From Streptomyces xylophagus (GTDB taxonomy: Bacteria > Actinomycetota > Actinomycetes > Streptomycetales > Streptomycetaceae): a DNA stretch of 64,000 nt. A model generated the notes under the pieces. It did no database searches. It was not told the origin of the DNA and saw nothing but the letters and a program-made list of their open reading frames with translations. Shown here in pieces: positions 8,600 to 17,264 of this stretch. Made by a program: the position numbers and the translations under genes. The stretch lies in NCBI RefSeq assembly GCF_000716435.1, contig NZ_JNWO01000005.1, positions 428,191-492,190 on the forward strand. Direction: 5' to 3'. The first letter of the stretch is position 1. Each line of letters begins with the position of its first letter.

Positions 8600-10524
8600 G
8601 TCACTTCTCCCGCCAAGGCGTTCAGTGTGCTGCGGACGTCGTCGGACCCCAGGATGTCGCGGCTCACCGTCTCCACGTCCACGCCGTGCGGCCGGTCGTC
8701 GTTCAGGGTGGGCACGAGCTTCCGGATCGCGCGGTGCAGAAACTCCGGTCCCCGCCCCAGCGCGGCCGGCGCCGTCAGATCCACCGCCTGCGCGGCCACC
8801 ACCGCCTCCACAGCGAGGAGTTGGCGCAGCCGGCCGAGCATCGTCGTCAACCGCCGTGCCCCGAGCGCCGCGTTGGTCGAGTCGTCCTCGACGGAGTCGG
8901 CACCCTGACGTGGATCGGTGCACACCGGGGTCGACAGCATGCGGATCTCGGCGACGAGCGCCTGCGCCGTCTTGACCAGCGGCGCGAACCCCGAGCGCTC
9001 CGGGCCGTACGGGGAGAGGTTCGCGGGCAGTCCGCTCACCGCCGGGTCGAGCAGTCGGCGCATGCGTTCGGCGGAGATCGAGGCCGTCTGGGTCAGGGCC
9101 AGCGCGAGGGTGTCGTAGGCGAGGGCCAGGGCAGGGGTGTGGAAGTTCCCGGACGAGAGGATCTCGCCGGTGCCGGGCGGCGCCGGTGCCGGTGCCTGCG
9201 GCTCGTCGCCGGTGTCTGTCAGCATTTTCGGGGCGTCTGCGGCGGCGGTCGGCGCCCTCGGGCCGGCGCCGGCACCAGTCGGCACCTCGGAGCCGTCTCC
9301 GGCACTGCTCAACTCTTCCGCGTCAGCCTCGGTACCGCTCAGCTCTTCCGTGCCGTCCCCGGCACCGCTTAGCCCTTCCGCGTCAGCCCCGATACCGCTC
9401 AGCCCCTCTGTGTCAGCCCCGGCACTGCTCAGCCCCTCTGTGTCAGCCCCGGCACTGCTCAGCCCCTCTGTGTCAGCCCCGATACCGCTCAGCTCTTCCG
9501 CGCCAGCCCCGGCACCGCTCAGCCCCTCTGCGCCAGCCCCGGCACCGCTCAACCCCTCCGCGCCACCCCCGACACCGCCCAGCACCACCGGATTGTCCCC
9601 GCACCCGTTCAACTCCGGCATCAGCGCGGCGTCAGCGAAGTCCAGGGCGGCATACGCGGCGCCGTGCACCTGGGCGGCGCAGCGCAGGCTCACCGGGTCC
9701 TGCACGCGGCGCGCGTTGCGAGGATCGCCCAGTTCACCGCCGTCCAGCAGGGCGAGCAGTTCGGCCGCCGCCCGGGACTGCCCGGGGGCGGGGCGCAGGC
9801 CCAGCACCCGGGGGTCGAGCGGGCTGGTGTTGGCCCGGAAGCCCTCGTAGGTCAGCGCCGTGACCGCCTGCGCCAGCGCGAGAACCGCGCCCGCCTCGTG
9901 CAGGGCGAGTGCGCCGACGCCGGCCGCCAACGGGCTCGCGCTGCACAGCACATGGCCGTCCTTCGGACCGAGTCGGGCCGGGATGAGCCCTGCCCGGCGC
10001 AGGGCCGTGGCGCCGTCGAGCACCTCACCGCCGCACTCCGCGCTGCCCTCACCGATGACGACGAGACCGACATGCGCCATCTGGCACAGATCGGAGGCGC
10101 CGATCGACCCCACCTCGGGGATCACCGGATGCACCCGCGCGTTGAGCAGGTCCACGAGCAGCCGTGGGATCTCCGGCCGCACTCCGCTGCCGCCGCCCGC
10201 GAGTCCGTTGACCCGGGCGAGGAGAGCCGCCCGTACGACAGTGACCGGCAGTGGATCGCCGACCGCGTTCGCCCGGCCCCGGACCGTGCGGACGCTGAAC
10301 GCGTCGAGTTCCGCGCGAGGCAGGGCGTAGGAGGAGCGGGCGCCGAGTCCCGTCGTCAGGCCGTACGTCGGCACCTGCCGGTCGACCACGTCGTCCACGA
10401 TTGCCCGTTCGCGCACCAGACGCGACAACACCCCGTCCGCCAGGGCGACTTGGGCGCCGTGGTGGGCGACGGCGACGACATCGCCGTAGGACAGCGTCCG
10501 TCCGTCGACGACGACCTCGGTCAC
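8596..10524 (-). CDS. Histidine/aromatic amino acid ammonia-lyase homologue with repeat insertion
   Basis: The protein aligns along its length with the HAL/PAL/TAL fold: YGLTTGLG, GSIGASDLCQMAH, RRVQDPVSLRC, NGCGDNPVV, SSGNFHTPALALAYD. Several active-site positions differ from true lyases. The MIO tripeptide Ala-Ser-Gly reads Ala143-Ser144-Asp145, the usual QDPYS is QDPVS, NGTQ is absent (CSASP), and the EDH motif reads EDDS. About 120 residues (320-439) of decapeptide repeats are inserted between DNP and GNFH; without them the length is normal. GTG 10524 is chosen because GGGGAG lies 9 bases upstream; ATG 10551 is the alternative. It is translationally coupled to the amidohydrolase. Lyase activity is doubtful. 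Confidence 0.8.
   Translation of the reverse strand: MTEVVVDGRTLSYGDVVAVAHHGAQVALADGVLSRLVRERAIVDDVVDRQVPTYGLTTGLGARSSYALPRAELDAFSVRTVRGRANAVGDPLPVTVVRAALLARVNGLAGGGSGVRPEIPRLLVDLLNARVHPVIPEVGSIGASDLCQMAHVGLVVIGEGSAECGGEVLDGATALRRAGLIPARLGPKDGHVLCSASPLAAGVGALALHEAGAVLALAQAVTALTYEGFRANTSPLDPRVLGLRPAPGQSRAAAELLALLDGGELGDPRNARRVQDPVSLRCAAQVHGAAYAALDFADAALMPELNGCGDNPVVLGGVGGGAEGLSGAGAGAEGLSGAGAGAEELSGIGADTEGLSSAGADTEGLSSAGADTEGLSGIGADAEGLSGAGDGTEELSGTEADAEELSSAGDGSEVPTGAGAGPRAPTAAADAPKMLTDTGDEPQAPAPAPPGTGEILSSGNFHTPALALAYDTLALALTQTASISAERMRRLLDPAVSGLPANLSPYGPERSGFAPLVKTAQALVAEIRMLSTPVCTDPRQGADSVEDDSTNAALGARRLTTMLGRLRQLLAVEAVVAAQAVDLTAPAALGRGPEFLHRAIRKLVPTLNDDRPHGVDVETVSRDILGSDDVRSTLNALAGEVT
9208..9567. 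repeat. 30-bp in-frame coding tandem repeat (about 12 units)
   Basis: Twelve consecutive 30-base units encode decapeptides such as ADTEGLSSAG on the minus strand. The nine units at 9298-9567 are well conserved and the remaining three at 9208-9297 are degenerate. The units at 9421-9450 and 9451-9480 are identical, which implies recent expansion by slippage or unequal recombination. There are no spacers, and the reading frame is kept throughout. Confidence 0.95.
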
Positions 10525-10675
10525 CAATGGTTTCTCCCCATGTCCTGTCATGTGTGAACCTAGCGCCTGGGGTCCCGATGATCGAGTGGTGAGGAGCAGG
10601 GGGCGGGCGTACCGTCGAACGGTGAGTATGTAGTGGACGGAGCCGTTCACTTGCCTCCCGTGAGTGCGAACCACC

Positions 10676-12229
10676 ATGAGCAGCAGCCCTCAGGAAGCCT
10701 CCACAGCGCAGACCACCACCCCGGAAACGGGCGGTGGCGGAAGCACCATGGCCCTGTTGGTCATCGCGTCCTGTCAGTTGATGGTGGTCCTCGACATCAC
10801 CATCGTGAACATCGCGCTCCCGCACATCCAGAGCTCCCTGGGGTTCTCCACCACGAGCCTGGCCTGGGTCGTCAACGCCTACACCCTCACCTTCGGCGGT
10901 CTGCTGCTGCTCGGTGGGCGGGCCGGTGACATTCTCGGCCGGCGGCGGGTGTTCGTGTTCGGGGTGCTGCTCTTCGTGCTCGCCTCCCTGCTCGGCGGGC
11001 TGTCGCAGAACTCCGGTGAACTCCTCGCCGCCCGCGCCCTCCAGGGCGTCGGCGGTGCCATCGCCTCCCCGACCTCCCTCGCCCTGATCAGCACGACGTT
11101 CCGCGAAGGCCCGGAGCGCAACCGGGCGTTCGGGGTCTTCGCCGGTGTCTCGGCCGGCGGCGGCGCGATCGGGCTGCTGATGGGCGGAATCCTCGTCGAG
11201 TGGCTGAACTGGCGGTGGGTGCTCTTCGTCAACGTGCCCATCGGACTGCTCATCGTCCTCGCCACCCCGCGCTGGATCCGCGAGTCCGAACGCCACCCGG
11301 GCCACTTCGACATCACCGGCGCGCTGACCTCCACCGTGGGCATGGTGCTGCTGGTCTACGGCTTCATCCGGGCCGCGCAGGAGGGCTGGAGCGACTGGCT
11401 CACCCTTGCCTCGTTCGCCGCGGCCGTGGTGGTCCTCGCGGTGTTCGTCCTGGTCGAGCGGCGCTCCCGGCAGCCGATCACCCCGCTGCACATGTTCCGC
11501 GACCGCAACCGCGCCGGGACGTACGGCATCATGCTCTGCCTCGCCGCCGCGATCTTCGGCATGTTCTTCTTCCTCACGCTCTTCGTGCAGGACGTGCTGG
11601 GCTTCAGCCCGCTCATGGCCGGCTTCGCCTTCCTGCCGGTCAGTGCCGTGATCGCGGTCGGCGCGGGCCTGGCCTCGCGGTTCCTGCCGACGTACGGGCC
11701 CAAGCCCTTCATGGTGGTGGGCGCGGTCCTCGCGGCGGGCGGTCTGTCCTGGCTGACGCTGACCGACGTCCACTCCACCTACCTGGGCAGCGTCCTCGGC
11801 CCGATGCTGGTGTTCAGCCTCGGCATGGGCATGGAGTTCGTCTCGCTGACCCTGATGGCGCTCTCCGACGTACCGGTCCAGGAGACCGGTGCGGCCTCCG
11901 GACTCCTCAACGCCATGCAACAGGTGGGCGGTTCGCTCGGTCTGTCCATCCTGGTCACGATGTTCGGTACGGCGAGCAGGAACGAGGCGAAGGACCAGAT
12001 TCCCGCGTTCCTGTCCCGGGCGACCCCGGCCGAGCGCATCCGTTTCCAGCGCACCGGCCAACTCCCGGGCACCTGGGGCGAGCACGTCCTCACCGCCGGT
12101 GTCTCGGCCGCGTTCGTCATGGCGGCGATCTTCACCGTCGTCGCCGCGCTGATCGCCGTCGTCGTGATCCAGGTCCGCCCCTCCGACCTGGAACGCCTCA
12201 AGGGAGGCACGGGAGTTGGACCGGTCTGA
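10676..12229 (+). CDS. MFS drug-efflux transporter, DHA2 (14-TMS) family
   Basis: A membrane protein of 517 residues with about 14 hydrophobic helices, typical of EmrB/QacA-type proton-driven exporters. DHA2 motifs are visible: LDITIVNIALPHIQSSL in helix 1, WVVNAYTLTFGGLLLLGGRAGD with GRRRVF (motif A) after helix 2, and ARALQGVGGAIASPTSLALI (motif C-like region). The ATG at 10676 is the likely start; GTG 10664 is in frame and neither has a clear ribosome site. It is divergent from the lyase-like gene and no regulator adjoins it, so the exported compound cannot be guessed. Confidence 0.92.
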   Translation: MSSSPQEASTAQTTTPETGGGGSTMALLVIASCQLMVVLDITIVNIALPHIQSSLGFSTTSLAWVVNAYTLTFGGLLLLGGRAGDILGRRRVFVFGVLLFVLASLLGGLSQNSGELLAARALQGVGGAIASPTSLALISTTFREGPERNRAFGVFAGVSAGGGAIGLLMGGILVEWLNWRWVLFVNVPIGLLIVLATPRWIRESERHPGHFDITGALTSTVGMVLLVYGFIRAAQEGWSDWLTLASFAAAVVVLAVFVLVERRSRQPITPLHMFRDRNRAGTYGIMLCLAAAIFGMFFFLTLFVQDVLGFSPLMAGFAFLPVSAVIAVGAGLASRFLPTYGPKPFMVVGAVLAAGGLSWLTLTDVHSTYLGSVLGPMLVFSLGMGMEFVSLTLMALSDVPVQETGAASGLLNAMQQVGGSLGLSILVTMFGTASRNEAKDQIPAFLSRATPAERIRFQRTGQLPGTWGEHVLTAGVSAAFVMAAIFTVVAALIAVVVIQVRPSDLERLKGGTGVGPV

Positions 12230-12274
12230 GTGTCAACTCCCGTGATACGTCTGAGTGTCAACTCCCGTGATACG
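12225..12274. repeat. 25-bp perfect tandem duplication at a convergent gene junction
   Basis: Bases 12225-12249 are repeated exactly at 12250-12274. The first copy holds the stop codon of the MFS gene and the second holds the stop of the convergent phosphatase gene. Each copy could end either gene, so the duplication moved the two stops apart without changing either protein. Confidence 0.95.
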
Positions 12275-14054
12275 GCGGCTCTTTCGGGATGCGCTGCTCG
12301 AACCACACCACCTTGCCCGTGCTCAGCCGGGTCGCCCCCCAGCGCTGCGCGAGCCGGTCGACCAGGAACAGTCCGCGACCGCCCTCGTCACCCGGCGCCG
12401 CCTGTCGCATCCGGGGCACCAGGGGCGAGTCGTCGGTCACCTCGCAGCGCAGCACGTCGGTGCGCAGCAGCCGTAGCGAGATCGGGCGTGAGGCGTACCG
12501 CACGGCGTTCGTGACGACCTCGCTGACCATGAGTTCCGTGCTGTCGAGCAGGTCGTCCAGGCCCCAGCGGCGCAGCACCCTGCGGGTCAGCCGGCGGGCC
12601 TGGCCCGCGGTGAGCGGGTGGGGGTCGAGGTGCCAGTAGCCGACGCTGTCCGGGGGAAAGCCGTCGAAGCGGGCGGTGAGCAGGGCGATGTCGTCGTCGC
12701 GGGGGCCCGGTGCCAGCGTGGTGAGGATGCGGTCGCACAGCCGCTCCAGCGAGGCGAGGCGGTGTCCGTGCCGGGTGGACTGGAGGTGGGTGCGCAGGGT
12801 CTCGACACCCGTCCCCACGTCCGTGTCCCGGGACTCGACCAGGCCGTCGGTGTACAGCACCAGGGTCGTGCCGGTGGGCGCGGGCATCTCCACGGACTCG
12901 AAGACGACGCCGCCGACGCCGATCGGCGCGCCCGGCGGCACGCGCAGGACCTCCGCGTGGCCGTTCGGGCGCAGCAGTACGGCGGGCGGGTGGCCGGCGT
13001 TGGCCATGAGCAGGCGGTGCGAGATCGGGTCGTAGATCGCGTACAGGCAGGTCGCGATGTGGTCGCTGCCGAGCCGCTGGGCCTGTTCGTCGAGGTGGTG
13101 CAGCACCTCGTGCGGGGGGAGGTCGAGGCCGGCGAGGGTCTGCACGATGGTGCGCAGCTGGCCCATGATCGCGGCGGAGGTCATGGAGTGGCCCATGACG
13201 TCGCCGACGATCAGCGCGACCCGGTTTCCGGGCAGCGGTATCGCGTCGTACCAGTCCCCGCCGACCTGCGCGGTCTTCGAGGCGGGCAGATAGCGGCTGG
13301 CCAGCTGGACGCCGGTCGGCTCGGGCAGGGACGACGGCAGCATCGTGCGCTGGAGCGTGTCCGCCACGGAGGCCTCGTGGCCGTACATCACCGCCTTCTG
13401 GACGCCGATGGCGGTGTGGGTGGCCAGCTGGGAGGCGACGAGGAGGTCGTCGCCGGTGAACGCGGGCCGCTCGGGGCGGCGCAGCAGGACGACGGTGCCC
13501 ATGACGTGGTGGCGGCCGTGCAGCGGGGCGATGATCAGCCGGCGGCCCGGCGGCAGTGTGCCCGGCGCGCTCGCCGCGGGACCGAGCAGCTCGGCCACCG
13601 CGGGGCCGATGTCCGGCGCGTCGCCGAAGGCCGGCTGCCCGGCCAGGAGCAGCTTCGAGAGCCGGCCGTCGGGCATCGGCTGTACCCGCTCGGTCACGCT
13701 CGCGTACTCGGCGTGCGGCATCAGGAGGGCGGTCCTGGCCTCCGGCGCCCGGTCGACGCTGTGCAACAGCAGGACGACGGGCGCGGCCGACCTCTCGTCC
13801 CCCATGGGCAGCGGATCGTGCAGGTGGATGACGATCGCGTCGGCGAAGGCGGGCACCGCCGCCCACCGCAGCTCCCGCAGCGTCTCGTCCAGGTCCATCC
13901 CGCGCGCTATCCGCCGGGTGGCCACATCCAGGTACTGGAGCCGGTCGGTCTGCGGTGCGGGCACCGGCGACGCGACGGGCCCCGAGCCGCTCGACGAGCC
14001 GCCTCGCCGGGAGCTTCCGGCGGGGCCTTCGCGGGGGCTGTGCTGCTCCGTCAC
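12258..14054 (-). CDS. PP2C/SpoIIE-type phosphatase with GAF and HATPase domains
   Basis: A protein of 598 residues with the three-part layout common in Streptomyces stress signalling. Residues about 40-225 form a GAF-like sensor. Residues about 230-430 form a SpoIIE/PP2C phosphatase, with metal-binding GGDWYDA, VGDVMGHS, NAGHPP, YTDGLVE and DDDIALL. Residues about 450-595 form an RsbW-like histidine-kinase ATPase domain with N box ELMVSEVVTNAVRYA and DEGGRGLFLV. Such proteins act on anti-sigma-factor antagonists in partner-switching cascades. The start is GTG 14054 with GGGACG upstream. It follows the methyltransferase gene by 52 bases on the same strand. Confidence 0.93.
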   Translation of the reverse strand: MTEQHSPREGPAGSSRRGGSSSGSGPVASPVPAPQTDRLQYLDVATRRIARGMDLDETLRELRWAAVPAFADAIVIHLHDPLPMGDERSAAPVVLLLHSVDRAPEARTALLMPHAEYASVTERVQPMPDGRLSKLLLAGQPAFGDAPDIGPAVAELLGPAASAPGTLPPGRRLIIAPLHGRHHVMGTVVLLRRPERPAFTGDDLLVASQLATHTAIGVQKAVMYGHEASVADTLQRTMLPSSLPEPTGVQLASRYLPASKTAQVGGDWYDAIPLPGNRVALIVGDVMGHSMTSAAIMGQLRTIVQTLAGLDLPPHEVLHHLDEQAQRLGSDHIATCLYAIYDPISHRLLMANAGHPPAVLLRPNGHAEVLRVPPGAPIGVGGVVFESVEMPAPTGTTLVLYTDGLVESRDTDVGTGVETLRTHLQSTRHGHRLASLERLCDRILTTLAPGPRDDDIALLTARFDGFPPDSVGYWHLDPHPLTAGQARRLTRRVLRRWGLDDLLDSTELMVSEVVTNAVRYASRPISLRLLRTDVLRCEVTDDSPLVPRMRQAAPGDEGGRGLFLVDRLAQRWGATRLSTGKVVWFEQRIPKEPPYHGS

Positions 14055-14106
14055 GCTTCGTCCCGTCCACTGGTGCGGCGCTGGCCGCCGTGTCGGTGCT
14101 ACGGCC

Positions 14107-14787
14107 TCAGTCGCGCCGTCGGCAGCAGAGGAAGACCTGTTCCTCGGGCGGGACGTCGCCGGCCGCCGGAGCGTAGGTGTAGGAGGTCTCCTTCACGATC
14201 TCGAAGCCGGCCGTGTCCAGGATCTTGTGCAGGTCGTCGAGGAGATACCCGGAGACCCTGATCGTGTTGCCGAGGAACGGGATCGCGAAGTCGTCCACAT
14301 GGGCCTCCACCATCGACAGGGCGAACAGACCGCCCGGAGTCAGCAGATGGTGGATCGTGCGCAGCGCGAGGGGAATCTCCGCGCGCGGCAGCATCAGCAG
14401 GGAGAAGAACGCGGCGACGCCGTCGAAACGGCCCAGGTCGGTGGGGCCGCCCGGGCGCAGGTCCGCGAGATCCAGCTGGTGGAAGGTGGCGGTGGGGACG
14501 TACTTCCGGGCCAGCTCCACCATCCCCCCGGACAGGTCCACCCCCACGACATCGAGGCCCGCGTCCGTGAGCTGCCGGGCGGTCGGCACGCCTGTGCCGC
14601 TGCCGAGGTCCAGCACGCGGGAGCCCGGATCGAGGGACGCGATCAGCCACTCACCGGCGCCGACCTGGCCCTCCTTGTGCGGGAAGGCCTCGTCGTATCG
14701 GTCGCCGATGGCATCGAAGGCCTCGGCCTGACCTGAGCGGTCGAGCCGCAGGCTCTCGTAGCCGGCCCCGTCGTTCGCTCTGCTCAC
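14107..14787 (-). CDS. SAM-dependent class I methyltransferase
   Basis: A protein of about 226 residues with Rossmann-type SAM-binding motifs: RVLDLGSGTGVPTARQL (motif I), VVGVDLSGGMVELAR (motif II) and LRTIHHLLTPGGLFALS (post-III region). The substrate is not indicated. GTG 14787 is chosen because GAAAGG lies 8 bases upstream; in-frame ATG 14811 and GTG 14826 lack ribosome sites. The C-terminus ends CCRRRD. It probably shares a transcript with the phosphatase gene downstream, but no functional link is known to me. Confidence 0.85.
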   Translation of the reverse strand: MSRANDGAGYESLRLDRSGQAEAFDAIGDRYDEAFPHKEGQVGAGEWLIASLDPGSRVLDLGSGTGVPTARQLTDAGLDVVGVDLSGGMVELARKYVPTATFHQLDLADLRPGGPTDLGRFDGVAAFFSLLMLPRAEIPLALRTIHHLLTPGGLFALSMVEAHVDDFAIPFLGNTIRVSGYLLDDLHKILDTAGFEIVKETSYTYAPAAGDVPPEEQVFLCCRRRD

Positions 14788-14850
14788 TGAAGTGGCCTTT
14801 CGTCCGCGCATAGAGGATTGTCCCACAAGTGCGTGAAGAGCGGTTTAGAC

Positions 14851-14892
14851 AGAAAAACGCCGTGAGGGGCGCCCTGGGGCACCCCTCACGGC
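14851..14892 (-). terminator. Rho-independent terminator after the TerD-domain gene
   Basis: Bases 14859-14869 (GCCGTGAGGGG) pair perfectly with 14882-14892 around a 12-base loop. On the minus strand the stem is followed by GTTTTT. It lies about 100 bases past the stop of the gene ending at 14990. Confidence 0.85.
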
Positions 14893-14989
14893 ACGTCGAG
14901 GGCGAGGAAAGCGAACGGACTGGATTTAATGCCCGAAGGCAGCTGAGAAGGAAGCCCGCTCATGGCCTCGCCGAGGTCGACGCTATCAG

Positions 14990-17161
14990 TCAGTCGGGGA
15001 TCAGGTCGCGCAGGTTTTCGAGAGTGACGATCCGCGATCCCGCGGGCAGTTCGTCCGGGCGGCGCAGACCGATGAAGGTGACCGGACCGTCCGGGACGGT
15101 CTCGCCGTCCCACAGCGTCACTTCGGTCGCCTCCCCGGTCATCAGGCCGACGAGATGGCGCACCGTGAGCTGCTCCCGCTCCACGATGCCGCGCAGCAGG
15201 TTGGCCACCGTCACCCGGTTCTCCTCCACCCGGTTCGCCGACGGGCTGCCCTTGAGGTACAGGTGCAGCCACTTCGCCCGCCAGCGGCCGTCGTCCCCGC
15301 GCAGGAACACCAGCGGCAGCGCGACCCGGCCCGCACCGCGCAGCTCCGACTTCATGCGCACGGTACGCGGCTCGAACGGCCGCCCCTTCTGCTCGCCCTC
15401 GCGCAGCATGAACCCGAAGAAGGACTCCTCGACCTCCTCGAAGCCCTCGCCCGCGAAGATGTTGACCTGCGGCACGATGAACGCCCCGCGCACGGCACCC
15501 AGCCGCAGATTGATGAACTCCGAGGCCCCGTCGGGTGCTTCGACGATGTCACCGGAGTGCTCACCCTCGACGTCGGTGAGCGAGGTGTACGACAACCAGG
15601 TGTTCGTCGAGTAGTCCGCGTTGAGCATCAGCGCCGACAGGTCGAAGTCGGTACGCTGCTCGGCCTCCTTCCAGTACACAAAGAAGCGCAGCAACTCGCC
15701 CTCCACCGCCGACACGGACCCGCGCGGCAGCACCCCGAGCCCGGCCGCCGTCGCCTTCCCGCTCAACGGCAGCGCCACGTCGAGCACCTCCGGATCGACC
15801 AACAGCCGCTCCGGACAAGGCAGTCGACGCCGCGTCTCGTCGTCGAGCACGGCAATCAGCCGCGCCCGCTCCACCGGTCCTACGACCGCCCGCTCGTCGT
15901 CGGTGACCCAGGCACGGCCGCGCCGGTTCACGAACACCCGCAACTCCCCGGTGTCCCGGGCCCTGTTGTGCAGGTGCTCGCGCACCGAGAGCACGACCCG
16001 GCCGGACACCTCGGGCGCCACTTCCTCGGCGGCGGCCACCACGGTGTCCCGCTCCTCTTGCGTGAGCGCGGTGCGCAGCAGACGGTCCAGCGCGCGGAAC
16101 AGCTTGCCGGGCGCGGATTTCAGCAGCTTCACCGCCCCCAACACGTCGTTCTCCGCGAGGAGTTCTTCGACCCGGCCGTCGAAGGACCGCACCTTCAGCT
16201 CACCGCGCGCGACCGCGAACACCTCGGCGGCGTGCGGCCACTGCGGGTACTCGTGCGGATGCAGCCGCTCACCGAGCCGCTTCCACTCCTCCCGGTGCAC
16301 GCCCACGTCGGCGAGCTTGACGGGAGACGCGGCGACCACCGAGTCCAGCGCTGCGAGCAGTGCCCGCCGCACCGGACGGGACAGCGACCGGAAGCGGGTC
16401 GGCTCCGCCAGCGTCACATCGCCGTCCGACATCGCGCAGGCCAGCCGCAGCACATCGGTGACGGTGTCCACCAGCAGCTCCGAACCGGCCGTCAGCCGGG
16501 CCTGGTTGACGACCGCGCGGTTCTCCCGGACCGGGATCACCTCGGGCTGCGGCCCGTCGACACACCGCTCGGCCAACGCCCGCAGATCCCGCAGGTGCTC
16601 CTCGCTCAGCGGTGTGCCGCTGCCCGCCAACGCCAGGTACAGGGCAGTGAGTTCGTCGTCCAGGTCACCGCCAGGGTGCAGCACCGTGAGCCGGTCGCCC
16701 GCCGCCGCGATCAACTCGTCCTGCGCGGCCAGCATGTCGGCGTACGTGTGCTGATACCTGCCGTAGGTCGGCAGGTCGAGCAGGTTCACCACGCCGGTGC
16801 GCAGCTGCTTGAGCGTCGCGGCCGGGGTGTCCTTGTCGCGGAACGCCTCGGCGACGCACGACATCCAGAAGTCCACGGTGTCCGGCACGTTGGCCGGGAA
16901 GTCGATGAAGTAGACGTTGTGCCGGACGTGATCACCGACCAGCTCGCGGACGGTCGGCAGGGTGTTCGCGGCGATGCCGACGACCGTCTCCTCGGACAGC
17001 CCCGACAGTCGTTCCAGCAGCTCCGGGGAGAGCTTGAAGCCCACGGACAGCAGCGCGGCGTCCAACTGCCGTGCGGCGGTGGCGCCTTCGCCCACGGGAC
17101 CGGTGGGCGTGGGGACGCGGAACGTGTGCCGGATGACCAGCGGTTCGAGTCGGTCGATCAT
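14990..17161 (-). CDS. Large TerD-domain protein
   Basis: A protein of 723 residues. The C-terminal region (about 490-650) resembles the TerD/CABP calcium-binding fold of tellurite-resistance-type stress proteins: DLSALMLNADYSTNTWLSYT, then GASEFINLRLGAVRGAFIVPQVNIF and FFGFMLREGEQKGRPFEPRTV. The N-terminal ~480 residues are helical and charged, with no motif I can name. The layout resembles the SCO0854/MXAN_6230-type long TerD proteins, but no RING-like Cys cluster is visible at the N-terminus. ATG 17161 has GGGAG 9 bases upstream. A strong terminator follows at 14851-14892, so it is probably transcribed alone. Its molecular role is unknown. Confidence 0.78.
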   Translation of the reverse strand: MIDRLEPLVIRHTFRVPTPTGPVGEGATAARQLDAALLSVGFKLSPELLERLSGLSEETVVGIAANTLPTVRELVGDHVRHNVYFIDFPANVPDTVDFWMSCVAEAFRDKDTPAATLKQLRTGVVNLLDLPTYGRYQHTYADMLAAQDELIAAAGDRLTVLHPGGDLDDELTALYLALAGSGTPLSEEHLRDLRALAERCVDGPQPEVIPVRENRAVVNQARLTAGSELLVDTVTDVLRLACAMSDGDVTLAEPTRFRSLSRPVRRALLAALDSVVAASPVKLADVGVHREEWKRLGERLHPHEYPQWPHAAEVFAVARGELKVRSFDGRVEELLAENDVLGAVKLLKSAPGKLFRALDRLLRTALTQEERDTVVAAAEEVAPEVSGRVVLSVREHLHNRARDTGELRVFVNRRGRAWVTDDERAVVGPVERARLIAVLDDETRRRLPCPERLLVDPEVLDVALPLSGKATAAGLGVLPRGSVSAVEGELLRFFVYWKEAEQRTDFDLSALMLNADYSTNTWLSYTSLTDVEGEHSGDIVEAPDGASEFINLRLGAVRGAFIVPQVNIFAGEGFEEVEESFFGFMLREGEQKGRPFEPRTVRMKSELRGAGRVALPLVFLRGDDGRWRAKWLHLYLKGSPSANRVEENRVTVANLLRGIVEREQLTVRHLVGLMTGEATEVTLWDGETVPDGPVTFIGLRRPDELPAGSRIVTLENLRDLIPD

Positions 17162-17264
17162 TCCGACATGCTCCCAGAACCGAACAAGGGGGCGCATTCG
17201 GGTTTCGTGCACCCCTTTTCCCGCAGCCCGATTTCTTACGGCCCGTTTCTTGCGACCCCAGATG

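Noticed and set aside
9208..9567. CRISPR-like array
   Set aside because: The units are contiguous with no spacers, stay in frame and encode decapeptides inside a recognisable protein.
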